In this document: piece after piece, positions 10,801 through 20,700 of the stretch
Numbering within the stretch: position 1 is the stretch's first letter
Layout of the letters: every line of letters starts with the position of its first letter
DNA from: Okeania sp. KiyG1
Lineage (GTDB): Bacteria > Cyanobacteriota > Cyanobacteriia > Cyanobacteriales > Microcoleaceae
Assembly: GCF_014132355.1 (NCBI RefSeq)
Contig: NZ_BLZO01000166.1
Span: 1-34,521 of the forward strand
Direction: 5' to 3'
DNA: 34,521 nucleotides
Notes under the pieces: model-generated
The model's input: only the letters and a program-made list of their open reading frames with translations
The model's database searches: none
What the model was told of the DNA's origin: nothing
Position numbers and translations under genes: made by a program

Positions 10801-12191
10801 AACCAGATAGCGACATTACTTGGTACTTTAAAGGCGTTACTCTGTCAAATTTAGGTAGGTACGAAGAGGCAATATATGCTTATGATAAAGCTTTAGAAAT
10901 TCAACCAGACTATCACAAAGCTTGGAACAATAAAGGCAATGCTCTGTTAGATTTAGGCAGATATGAACAGGCAATTACTGCTTTTGATAAAGCTTTAGAA
11001 ATTCAACCAGACTTTGACACAGCTTGGCACAATAAAGGCTATGTACTGAAAAGTTTAGGCAGATATGAACAGGCAATTACTGCTTTTGATAAAGCTTTAG
11101 AAATTGAACCAGATAACGACAATACTTGGTACTTTAAAGGCGTTACTCTGTCAGATTTAGACAAGTATGAACAGGCAATTTCTGCTTATGATCAAGCTCT
11201 AGAAATTAAACCAGACTTTGACCAAGCTTGGGACAATAAAGGCAATGCTCTGTTAGATTTAGGCAGATATGAAGAGGCAATATCTGCTTTTGATAAAGCT
11301 TTAGAAATTGAACCAGACAACTACGATGCCTGGAAAAATAAAGGTAATGCACTGTCAAACTTAGGCAGATATGAAGAGGCAAAATTTGCCTTTGATAAAG
11401 CCTTAGAAATTCAACCAAAACACTGCTATTTTTGGTGCTTTCACGGCGTTGATATGTCAAATTTAGGCAGATATATAGAGGTAATATATGCTTTTGAAAA
11501 AATTTTAGAAATTCAACCAAAAAACTATAATGCCTGGTGCTTTAAGGGAATTGCCCTGTCGCACTTAGGCAGATATGAAGAGGCAATATCTGCCTTTGAT
11601 AAAGCCTTAGAAATTCAACCAAAAAACTATAATGCTTGGTACTTTAAAGGCATTACCCTGCCAAACTTAGGCAGACATGAAGAGGCAATTGCTACTTTTG
11701 ATAAAGCTTTAGAAATTCAACCAGACGACCACTATGCCTGGTACTTTAAAGGCATTGCCCTGTCAAACTTAGGCAATTATAAACAGGCGATCGCTGCTTT
11801 TGATAAAGCTTTAGAAATTCAACCAGACGACCACTATGCCTGGTACTTTAAAGGCATTGCCCTGTCAAACTTAGGCAATTATAAACAGGCGATCGCTGCT
11901 TTTGATAAAGCTTTAGAAATTCAACCAGACGACCACTATGCCTGGTACTTTAAAGGCATTGCCCTGTCAGATTTAGGGAGATATGAAGAGGCAATATCTG
12001 CTTATGATCAAGCTCTAGAAATTAAACCAGATGACCACTATGCCTGGTACTTTAAAGGCATTGCACTTATAAAATTAGAAAAAGGGGAAATATCTAGTCA
12101 AGCCATAAAAAATATTCTTACTAAAATAGGGTGGTATAAATTGAAAGAAACTTTTCCTAAACTTTTGAGAATTATAGGTGTAAGAACCTGA
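7848..12191 (+). CDS. Large TPR protein 1 with degenerate NTPase-like N-terminal domain
   Basis: An intact protein of 1447 residues starting at ATG 7848, which overlaps the ATPase stop. Residues 1 to about 200 form a domain shared with the protein at 15189: GFSLLFVECSPAQGTK, IDILFVTGLENSLYEYE, a GVPRVLMNLNQQRERFRD helix, FVFLLPRFAIDYL and PDFFDWRSGVFRF. The pattern resembles a STAND-type NTPase core in which the Walker A lysine loop has become ECSPAQG, so it is probably inactive (inference). From about residue 220 to 1400 there are about 34 TPR units of 34 residues (consensus AWYFKGxALxNLGRYEEAIxAFDKALEIKPD). Two adjacent units near 11740-11945 are identical at DNA level. Unit 6 has an eight-residue internal duplication. 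The superhelix probably binds a protein or nucleic-acid ligand. Cytosolic; no signal peptide. Confidence 0.88.
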   Translation: MIGEKIISEEDLSLTFAEEYQVLVETIRFTEGFSLLFVECSPAQGTKIMEKIRLDIPRERAEVLALDKSVYNFYNLVKELPNLKKIDILFVTGLENSLYEYEGEMRERGLDNQEIISISRRGVPRVLMNLNQQRERFRDNFDICFVFLLPRFAIDYLINRAPDFFDWRSGVFRFPMNKEIFDEEFLKVSTKELEDYIELPQKECKGELLKIKGLLDEDLLPVGQKANLLIRKAALDRKFKQNEEAILTCDEALKIEANNYKAWHNKGNALSDLGEYEEAISAFDKVLEIKPDYHEAWYNKGNALLDLDRYEQAIYAFDKVLEIKPDYHEAWYNKGNALLGLDRYEQAISAFDKVLETKPDYHEAWYNKGNALLGLDRYEQAISAFDKVLETKPDYHEAWYNKGNALRNLGKYEEALAAFEEALAAFEKALKEIELDDLNNWYLKDMTLSDFNRYEEAISASIKSLKIKLKYLEIQIKYCSAWFLRGVTLSSLGRYEEAISVFDKALEIKPDNSNYWYWKGIALRKLERYEEAISAFDQALEIKPDNNDAWYFKGITLEDMGRYEEAISAFDQALEIKPDNNDTWLFKGITLRNLGRYEEAIFAFEKVLEIKPDQYEGWHNKGYTLYRLGRYEEAISAYDQALEIKPDQGTGWNNKGYTLLSLGRYEEAIFAYDKALEIKPDQYQAWHNKGTALHNLNRYEEAIFVYDKLLEIKPDKHYILHNKGNALLDLGRYEEAIVAFDKALEIKPDNDNIWNNKGNALLDLGRYEEAIVAFDKALEIKPENDDTWYFKGVTLSNLGRYKEAIYAFDKALEIQPGDDNTWYFKGVTLSNLGRYEEAIYAYDKALEIKPDKYQAWHNKGTALLDLGRYEEAIFVYDKALEIKPDKYQAWHNKGTALLDLGRYEEAVVAFDKALEIKPENDDTWYFKGVTLSNLGRYEEAIFVYDKTLEIKPDQYQAWHNKGTALLDLGRYEQAISAYEKALEIQPDSDITWYFKGVTLSNLGRYEEAIYAYDKALEIQPDYHKAWNNKGNALLDLGRYEQAITAFDKALEIQPDFDTAWHNKGYVLKSLGRYEQAITAFDKALEIEPDNDNTWYFKGVTLSDLDKYEQAISAYDQALEIKPDFDQAWDNKGNALLDLGRYEEAISAFDKALEIEPDNYDAWKNKGNALSNLGRYEEAKFAFDKALEIQPKHCYFWCFHGVDMSNLGRYIEVIYAFEKILEIQPKNYNAWCFKGIALSHLGRYEEAISAFDKALEIQPKNYNAWYFKGITLPNLGRHEEAIATFDKALEIQPDDHYAWYFKGIALSNLGNYKQAIAAFDKALEIQPDDHYAWYFKGIALSNLGNYKQAIAAFDKALEIQPDDHYAWYFKGIALSDLGRYEEAISAYDQALEIKPDDHYAWYFKGIALIKLEKGEISSQAIKNILTKIGWYKLKETFPKLLRIIGVRT
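8620..12060 (+). repeat. 102-bp coding tandem repeat (TPR array)
   Basis: Units of 102 bp encode the 34-residue TPRs. Neighbouring copies are very similar at DNA level, with identical synonymous codons in blocks, which indicates recent recombination or unit duplication rather than old divergence. Confidence 0.85.
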
Positions 12192-12210
12192 TAACGTTAG
12201 ATTTATTATT

Positions 12211-13755
12211 ATGACTAATCAAAAAATAGACATAAAAGAACTTCTAACAAACCTCCACAACTCCTTCGATCCATTTCAACCATTACCCGCAGGAGACCCT
12301 CTTTATGTTGACTGTAAAAAAGTCAGAGGAGATGGAGATGTTTTAGTAGATTTAGGCAGAAAAATTAAGCGTTCAAATAGGATGACTTGTCAACTTTATG
12401 CGTAAGCATTCAGCTATTAGCTGTCAGCTCTCAGCAACAAGACTCTCTATTATGGGACAGTGTTTAAATTAGCAACTGACTTTAAGGGCAAGGGAGCCAA
12501 CTTTTGTAGTAAGACAATTAATAGAGCTTTTATCCTCAATTAAAAGCAATAGCTGATAGCTGATGGCTGACGGCTGAATGCTTACCTTTATGCTGGTCAT
12601 CGAGGGGCAGGAAAATCTACAGAATTACTCAGACTTAAACAATATCTAGAATCACAGAAAATATTTGTGGTTTATTTTGCTGCGGATGAACAAGATATTG
12701 ATGCGGAGGATGCGGAATATACAGATATTTTACTGGCTTGTACTCGTCATTTATTGCAAGATTTAAAAGATGTTGCTGAACCTAATTCTGTAGTTAATTG
12801 GTTAAAAGATCGTTGGCAAGAATTGAAGGATTTAGCTCTGACTGAAATTGACTTTGAGAAGGCAACTATTGATGTGAAAATATCTGCTTTTGCTAAACTA
12901 ACAGCAAATTTAAGAGCAGTACCAACTCTTCGTCAGCAAATTAGGCAGAAAATTTATCCCCACACTGTTACTCTGATTAAAGTTTTAAATGAATTTATTG
13001 ATGATGCTAAGAAAAATTTACCTAATGGTTGTACAGAATTAGCAGTAATAGTTGATAACTTAGACCGAATAGTGCCTGTTATTCAAGAAGATAAACGGAC
13101 TAATCACGACCATATTTTTATAGACCGCTCCGAACAATTAAAAGCATTAAATTGTCACATTATTTATACAGTTCCTATTTCTATGGTCTACTCCCATAGA
13201 GCAGCAGATTTGAGAGAATTTTATACAGCTCCCCAGGTTTTACCGATGATAATGGTGCAGAAACCTGATGGTAGTAAATATGAACCAGGATTTAATAAAA
13301 TTAAGGAGTTAATTATCAAGCGAGTGGAAATATTTGCTCCTAATATTTCCCTAGAAACAGACTTATTTGATAGTGAAGAAACTTTGAATCAACTCTGTAT
13401 AATGAGTGGCGGTCATGTGCGGAATTTACTATTATTAATTCAGTCAGCTTTTGACTATACGGATGATTTACCTATTCCGAGAAATGCTATCCGCAGGTCA
13501 ATAACAGATGCTAGAGATATTTATCGGAAAACTGTGGATGATAATCAATGGAAAAGGTTAGCTGAAGTGGCATTTTCTAGGGAAGTTCCTAATGATGATA
13601 ATTACCGTAGTTTAATGTTTAATCGCTGTATTTTGGAATATTGTTATTATGATGATGAGGGAGAAAAGCGACGTTGGTATGATGTTCATCCGTTGATTAA
13701 GGGAACTCCTGAGTTTAAGAAAGCTGTTGAAAGTATTAGTCAGAAAGTTCAGTAG
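12211..13755 (+). pseudogene. P-loop ATPase 2, split by a MITE insertion
   Basis: A paralogue of the ATPase at 6537, beginning 19 bp after TPR protein 1 and so in the same transcription unit. The N-terminal part (12211-12405) ends with RMTCQLYA and a TAA supplied by the terminal repeat of a 184-bp element. The rest resumes in the same frame with LYAGHRGAGKSTELLRL (Walker A), then LAVIVDNLDRI (Walker B-like), SGGHVRNLLLLIQS and a C-terminus at 13755. Removing the element plus one target copy (192 bp, 64 codons) gives an intact protein of about 450 residues. Without excision the downstream part has no normal start before Walker A; the first plausible start, GTG 12667, makes a 362-residue piece without it. 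Probably inactive in this strain. Confidence 0.85.
12402..12585. mobile_element. MITE copy 3, inserted in ATPase 2
   Basis: A 184-bp element with perfect 13-bp terminal inverted repeats GTAAGCATTCAGC / GCTGAATGCTTAC. It is flanked by a perfect 8-bp direct duplication CTTTATGC (12394-12401 and 12586-12593). The intact paralogue at about 6714 shows the uninterrupted target sequence, so the insertion is certain. No coding capacity. Confidence 0.95.
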
Positions 13756-13759
13756 TATA

Positions 13760-15123
13760 TGGAATTTTTTCTACTATTGCGTATAGGGCAATCATTAATT
13801 CATTTTCTGAAGCACCATAACTTGAGAGGTGAGTAGGGAAATTTTTCTACTATTACGTATAGAGCAATCATTAATTCATTTTCTGAAGCACCATAACTTG
13901 AGAGGTGAGTAGGGAAATTTTTCTACTATTGCTTATAGAGCAATCATTAATTCATTTTCTGAAGCACCATAACTTGAGAGGTGAATATGGGATTTCTCTT
14001 CTATTGCGTATAGAGCAATCATTAATTCATTTCCTGAAGCACCATAACTTGAGAGGTGAATATGGGATTTTTCTACTATTGCGTATAGAGCAATCATTAA
14101 TTCATTTTCTGAAGCACCATAACTTGAGAGATGAATATGGAAATTTCTCTACTATTACGTATAGGGCAATCATTGATTCATTTTCTGAAGCACCATAACT
14201 TGAGAGGTGAATATGGGATTTTTCTACTATTGCTTATAGAGCAATCATTGATTCATTTTCTGAAGCACCATAACTTGAGAGGTGAGTAGGGAAATTTCTC
14301 TTCTATTGTGTATAGAGCAATCATTGATTCATTTTCTGAAGCACCATAACTTGAGAGGTGAATAGGGAAATTTCTCTACTATTACGTATAGAGCAATCAT
14401 TGATTCATTTTCTGAAGCACCATAACTTGAGAGGTGAATAGGGAAATTTCTCTACTATTACGTATAGAGCAATCATTGATTCATTTTCTGAAGCACCATA
14501 ACTTGAGAGGTGAGTAGGGAAATTTCTCTTCTATTGTGTATAGAGCAATCATTGATTCATTTTGTGAAGCACCATAACTTGAGAGATGAGTAGGGAAATT
14601 TCTCTTCTATTGTGTATAGAGCAATAATTAATTCATTCTCTGAAGCACCATAACTTGAGAGATGAGTAGGGAAATTTCTCTACTATTACGTATAGAGCAA
14701 TAATTAATTCATTCTCTGAAGCACCATAACTTGAGAGATGAGTAGGGAAATTTCTCTTCTATTGTGTATAGAGCAATCATTGATTCATTTTGTGAAGCAC
14801 CATAACTTGAGAGGTGAATATGGGATTTTTTCTACTATTGCTTATAGAGCAATCATTGATTCATTCTCTGAAGCACCATAACTTGAGAGATGAGTAGGGA
14901 AATTTTTCTACTATTGCGTATAGAGCAATCATTGATTCATTTTATGAAGCACCATAACTTGAGAGGTGAGTAGGGAAATTTTTCTACTATTGCGTATAGA
15001 GCAATCATTGATTCATTTTATGAAGCACCATAACTTGAGAGATGAGTAGAGAAATTTTTCTACTATTGCTTATAGAGCAATCATTAATTCATTTTATGAA
15101 GCACCATAACTTGAGAGGTGAAA
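13760..15123. repeat. 76-bp tandem repeat array, about 18 copies
   Basis: Each unit contains GCACCATAACTTGAGAGGTGA and a small hairpin, ATTGC-GTATAGA-GCAAT. Copies start about every 75-77 bp from 13811 to 15101, judged by the CACCATAACTTGAG core. The unit length is not a multiple of three, so no long protein is encoded. Variation is limited to a few positions: GTGTATAG, ACGTATAG and CTTATAG loops, and TTTTCTG, TTTGTG or TTATG. There are no unique spacers, so it is not CRISPR. It fills the whole gap between ATPase 2 and TPR protein 2, genes that overlap in the first module. Each unit has an AGGTGA Shine-Dalgarno-like word; in five or so it is followed by ATG. Confidence 0.92.
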
Positions 15124-15183
15124 ATGAAGCAAGCGATCGCTCACAATAAAACTAACAAATTAATCAGTATATTCGTGGCATAA
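15124..15183 (+). CDS. Possible 19-codon leader ORF
   Basis: Directly after the last repeat, GAGAGGTG is followed by ATG 15124 and 19 codons starting MKQAIAHNKTNK, with a stop at 15181-15183, just before TPR protein 2. It contains a HIP1 octamer. The good ribosome site and position suggest a leader peptide, but length and lack of comparison make this uncertain. Confidence 0.25.
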   Translation: MKQAIAHNKTNKLISIFVA

Positions 15184-15188
15184 TCCGT

Positions 15189-17219
15189 GTGAGTATCTCA
15201 AAAGCTATGAACCAAGATTTAACAGACTGGGATGAGAATTTATTGAAAGACCCAGAAACAGAATATAAAGCTATAGTTAGGTCTCTCAAAAGAACGTCTG
15301 GTTTTAGATTATTGTTTGTAGAATGTTCTCCTGCAGAAGGAAGCAAATTAATTGAGAAAATTAAGGAAGATATTCCTCAGAAAAAAATCGAAGTTTTGCG
15401 GTTAAATGAACCAACAAATAATTTATATAATTTGGTTGCTGGTTTGCCCAATAGACAGGATATTAATATTTTATTTGTGACAGGACTGGAAAATTCTCTG
15501 TATGAATATGAGTTGAATAAACTGAAAAATGGTTGGAGTAGTAATGAGAGATATAATTACAGTGAAAAGGGTGTACCTCCGATTTTAAGTCACCTCAATC
15601 AACATCGAGAAAAATTCAGAGATGACTTTAATATTTGCTTTGTTTTTATCCTGCCTGTGTATGCTTTGAAATATTTTATTCATCGTTGTCCAGACTTTTT
15701 TGATTGGCGTTCTAATATATTTGAATTTAAGTCTGACCCAGAGTTAATAGCTCAAGAATCATCTCGAATTATTCAGGAATCAGATTATGAAAAATATCAG
15801 AGTTTAACTTCTGAAGAAAGAAGGCAAAAGTTTTTGGAGATTCAAGATTTAATCGAAGATGAAAATAATAGTGATGAAGAGAAAGGAAAGCTATTATTGG
15901 AACAGGGATTAATACTAACATTAGAAAGTAAAAATGAAGAGGCGATATCTGTTTGTGAAAAAGCTTTAGAATTTAAACCAGACTATCACAGAGCTTGGAA
16001 TGCTAAAGGTATTGCTCTGAGAAATTTAGAAAGATATAAAGAGGCGATCGCTGTTGATGAAAAAGCTCTAGAAATTAAACCAGACTATCACCATTCTTGG
16101 AACAATAAAGGCATTGGTCTGTATTATTTAGGTAGATATGAACAGGCGATTTCTGCTTCTGATAAAGCGATAAAAATTAAACCAGACTATCACCAAGCTT
16201 GGTTTATTAAAGGAGTTGCTCTGAGAAATTTAGAAAGATATGAAGAGGCGATCGCTGCTTGTGAAAAAGCTTTAGAATTTAAACCAGACTATCACAGAGC
16301 TTGGTTTATTAAAGGCATGGTACTGAAAAATTTAGGCAGATATGAACAGGCGATTTCTGCTTATGATAAAGCTTTAGAAATTCAACCAGACCATTATACT
16401 TGGAACGATAAGGGAGATGCTCTATTAAATTTAGAAAGATATGAAGAGGCACTTGCTGCTTATGATAAAGCTCTTGAAATTAAACTAGACTACCACTATG
16501 CTTTGGGAAATAAAGGAGATATTCTGTATTCTTTAGGCAGATATGAAGAGGCGATTACTACTTTTGAAAAAGCTATAGAAATTAAACCAGACTATCACTA
16601 TGCTTGGAATTTTAAAGGTTTTGTACTAGAAAAATTAGAAAGATATGAAGAAGCGATTACTGCTTATGAAAAAGTGATATAAATTAAACCAGACGATGAC
16701 TATGCTTGGAAAAACAAAGGAGATGCTCTGTCAGATCTAGGCAGATATGAAGAGGCGATCGCTGCTTATGAAAAATCTATAGAAATTAAACCAGACTATC
16801 ACTATGCTTGGTATGGTAAAGGTAATTTATTCTTACAGTTAAAATTTTATCAACAAGCAATAGTTGCTTATGAAAAATCTCTAGAAATTAAACCAGACTA
16901 TGAAAGTTCTATTACTAATATTGGCTTAGTTAAATATGAAATGGGAAAAATAGATGAAGCAATAGAACATTGGCAAGCTCGAACTGAAATTAATAACCAA
17001 TTTGTAGAACCTAAATTAGCAATAGGAGTTGCCCTCTATAACAAAGGCAAAATTACTGAAAGTTTAATAATAGCTGAAGCAGCACTAAAATTAGACAAAA
17101 GTTGGGGAAACTTGCAGCGTCTCAAAAAAGAACTTTGGGGCGACAAGCTATTAGAAGATGCAGCAAAATTATTAGAAAATCCTCAGATAAAAGTCTTACT
17201 ATCAGAGAATGAAGAGTAG
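15189..17219 (+). CDS. TPR protein 2 with degenerate NTPase-like N-terminus (one in-frame nonsense codon)
   Basis: A paralogue of TPR protein 1. The N-terminal domain (residues 1 to about 195) repeats the same blocks: GFRLLFVECSPAEGSK, INILFVTGLENSLYEYE, LNQHREKFRDDF, CFVFILP and PDFFDWRSNIFEF. About 12 TPRs follow, then the tail LLEDAAKLLENPQIKVLL. The frame is broken by a single TAA at 16680-16682, where the repeat consensus has GAA (E of the EIKPD block); the same frame continues to 17219, for 676 codons in all. As written, a 497-residue protein with about eight TPRs would be made. The start could be GTG 15189 or ATG 15207; no strong ribosome site decides it. Its partner ATPase is also broken, so this second module may be decaying as a unit. 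Confidence 0.82.
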
Positions 17220-17295
17220 GGAGTAGAGAAAGATTATTTTCCTTTTTTTCAAAATTTACTCTTTCTTCCTTCTTCCCTCTTCCTTCTTTCTTCAG

Positions 17296-17728
17296 AAAAA
17301 AGAACTTTGGGGCGACAAACTATTAGCAGACGCAGCAAAATTATTAGAAAATCCTCAGATAAAAGTCTTATTATCAGAAAACAAGCAGTAGGGAGTAGAG
17401 AAAGATTATTTTTTCCTTTTTTTCAATTTTGGGGGATGCACGGGGGTTTGGATGTAGCAAATTTCTCAAACAACCTCTAATGTTGATTAGTTGGAAACTT
17501 TTGGTAGGAATTTTCCCCTAAACTTCCTTTAAAAGTTATTTGACTGATAACTGATAACTGATAACTGAAATTTGCCCCCCTGGCCCCCCAATTCTGGGGG
17601 GAAAAAGAATCCATTATCTTCTAAAAGTTCCCCAATTTTGGGGGATGCGCGGGGGCTTTAATGTAGCAAATTAGACTTCTCAAATAACCTCTCAGATAAA
17701 AGCCTTATTATCAGAGAACAAGGAATAG
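17296..17728 (+). repeat. Two partial copies of the TPR protein 2 gene tail and other short repeats
   Basis: 17296-17391 repeats the last 32 or so codons of the preceding gene (KKELWGDKLLADAAKLL to a TAG), with matching sequence after the stop. 17691-17728 repeats the last dozen codons again. Between them lie ACTGATA x3 (17543-17568), a C6...G6 palindrome (17584-17601), and two copies of a GGGGGATGCxCGGGGG word. No gene of its own is seen from 17220 to 17788. Confidence 0.75.
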
Positions 17729-17788
17729 GGAAGGGTAATTATCCATTATCCATTAATAAAATAATTATTGATTAATAAACAATTAGAT

Positions 17789-20700
17789 ATGGCAAATGAA
17801 TTAAGGGAAGGAGATAATCTAGTTCCCGTTAACTATGACAGTTTGTTAGAACAGATTTTAAAGAAATTATCAGAACAAAATCTGTTTAAAATATCGAGTG
17901 ATCGCCGACGTTTACTGATAAATATTGATGAGGTAGCTGCATCTATTGCTACTACAAATATTCAAAATCCTTTAAGTACTACGAAAGGTGTTCGTGTTGC
18001 TAGTGTAAATTTTGTAAACCGAGAAAAATTTCTGACTCAAATACAAGAAATAAAAGACTATTTGATAACTAATTTAGAATCTACAGAAGGAATAGGAGAT
18101 ATTGCTAGTTTTGTCGATAGTTTAATTGTGAATTTAACAGATTTTCAAGGGCGTGCTAGTAAACTAGGTTTAGCTTATCCTTTTGATGAACAATACACAA
18201 AATTGGAAAAACAAGAGTTAATTTTAGATTCTCAACTTCCTGGTAGTAATTCCTTACTAAAATTTCATAAACTGACAATTACAGTGGGAAATATTACCGA
18301 GTTTCAGTCTCAACTAAAGGAAGGAATTAGACGTAATATTCAAAACAATTTTGATTCGGACGATCCAGAAGATATTGAAGATGTTTATAATCTTTTAGAA
18401 AAAAAATTGAGGACAAAAATTCAGATTTTAACCAACTACAAAGACTGGTAGATGAAGAAACGTTAGGGAAACTGAAAAAAGAAGCAAAAATTATATACCT
18501 CAAACATTTACTAGATAATATTGAAACTAATGATAAGTCAGGAGTTATTTATCTGACAGATTTAATTCGGCGTTTGAGGTTAATTGAGCAATATATTAAT
18601 GATGAGTCTAAAGCGGATGGATATTATGATGTTTCTTATGCTGGAGAAAAATTTAATTACCGGGATATTTTTGCGCGTTCTGAAGTTTTTGACGCACTAC
18701 CAATTATTCCAATTATTGATGGTAATTTGGGAGAAACTACAAATCGAGAAACAGGAGAAACTCAATTTGTTTTGGGTTTGAAAATGAAATTAGATGGCAA
18801 AGTACAAGCTAGGGGTGGAAAAGAAGTATTTGATTATAATTTGGAGATAATTACTCATAATAATCAGGAGGAAAATGAGGAATTAAAGGCTAATCCAGAG
18901 AAAAATAAAACTTGGGCCAGAAAAATATTGACGCGAGCATTTTTATACTATTTTGTATTTTCTTGCCCAGACCCAAATGGAAAGAATTATCATTCCGATG
19001 ATGAGTTAAATTATAAGCCTATCCCTAAATTTGATGAAAATGTTTTGCCTGTATTGAAAGGAGATAATGATGATGAAAAAGATAGTATTTTTCGGAGGTT
19101 GGTAAGAGGATTTAAGAAATATAGGGTGAAGCAAAAAATCGAGAGTTTAAGGATTTTAGTCAGAAACTTTTTAGATAGAGGTAAAAAATTACCTAACTGT
19201 ATAGAAAGGCGGGAAATTTGTATTAATAAAAGAATTATCAAAACTGATGATGATAGTTTGTTTCAAGGTAATTTTTTTCACGATGATTTAAGAGAGAATT
19301 ATAAGAAATGTCTGAGGTATATTTTTCTAGTTAAGGAAGCAACAAATAATCGAGCAGTATGTCAGCTACCTGCAAGTATCAAGATAGAAGATGTCCGTTA
19401 TTTTGAAGGAAGCGATCGCCAAAATTTTCAGTGGGAATATGATGTAAAAGGAATTAAAGCATTACCTGTAATGTGGATACCTGATACAAATCCCTGTTGG
19501 AAAATTTATCACGAAAGTTTTGTGCAGAAAGGATATAAGTTTATTCTGTTTAGTTACAAGAATCAACGTTTAAATCCAGATAAAAATCAATTAAATTCGA
19601 CTCAAGCATTTATCTATCGTTTTACTTGGATATTGTTATCTTATCTTTGCCTACATATTTTATTAGAGCAATATTCAGGAACAGAAAAAGAATTATTTAT
19701 TCCGATGGTGCGACTCCATGAGGGAACCCATGAAAATCCTTTTCCTGCTGAAAAATTTCTAGCTAATCTTGCCAAAACATTAGCTTTTATTTTCAGTAAA
19801 AAATATCGGTGTAACTCTCAAGGATTTCGGGTAAGTAACAGTTATATTAGAAATGGTTTAAACTCCCTATATTCTGTATTGCCAAAAAAGTTTAGCTTCG
19901 AGCATAATTCTGACTCTACCTTATTAGATAAACTGGCAATTATTATTGTCTCAAGTAAACTGAGCGACTCCAGAACAGGTAGTCAAAACCGTAAAGATAG
20001 AATCGCCAATTTATTCGGGGAAGTAATAAGTATTGAACGGTTAAAAAATGGCAGTGTAAAAATTCAACCTTTAACGACATTTTTTGATAATTATCGACTC
20101 CAAAATATGTATGAGGAACCACCTATTTTAATAGATACAATCAGCGAACTTTGTTTACAAGGATATCGACATTTTTTATATGTGGCACAAGCACCTTATA
20201 CCAGTACATTACATATTACTCAACAAGAGGAGGAAGAGAGACTATATTTCATGTCACCTACTATTATTAAAGCCATGAAGCAAAACCGAGATGACATTAA
20301 AATATATCCTGTATTTTTGATAAATATTATGTACACAAATTAAAATTAAAAAAACAGGAGGTGAAATCTTTGTATATTCAAGATACTCGCCAATTAATGA
20401 ATATTGCTGAAGATAGTAGTCAAAAATCAGTGGTATTTTTCAATTTGTTTAATGGCATTTCTGTCGGTGGGAAAAAAACTGAGGATGAGCGATTTTATAA
20501 TGGCGTTGTTTCCTATTCCACTCTGTTAGGAAAATATTATTCTGGGGTGATGGATGATGAGGATATTCGGCAAGGTTTAGTTTATGATAGTGGGTTGAAA
20601 AATGATATTCTTCAATATTTGACTTTTTTCCATTTTTCCCGGTATGAGAAACAGGAGAAAAATAGTAGTAACCTAACTTTAAAATTAGACCCTTATGAAA

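Noticed and set aside
9032-11520. Minus-strand ORFs in the TPR gene (9032-9232, 11206-11520)
   Set aside because: They are antisense shadows of the repeated TPR codons.
12402-12585. Element as an intron or intein
   Set aside because: It has transposon-type inverted ends, a target duplication and an immediate in-frame stop, with no intron structure or intein motifs.
13905-14198. 97-codon ORF in the 76-bp array
   Set aside because: The period of 76 is not a multiple of three and the open frame arises only from small length differences between units; there is no conserved frame.
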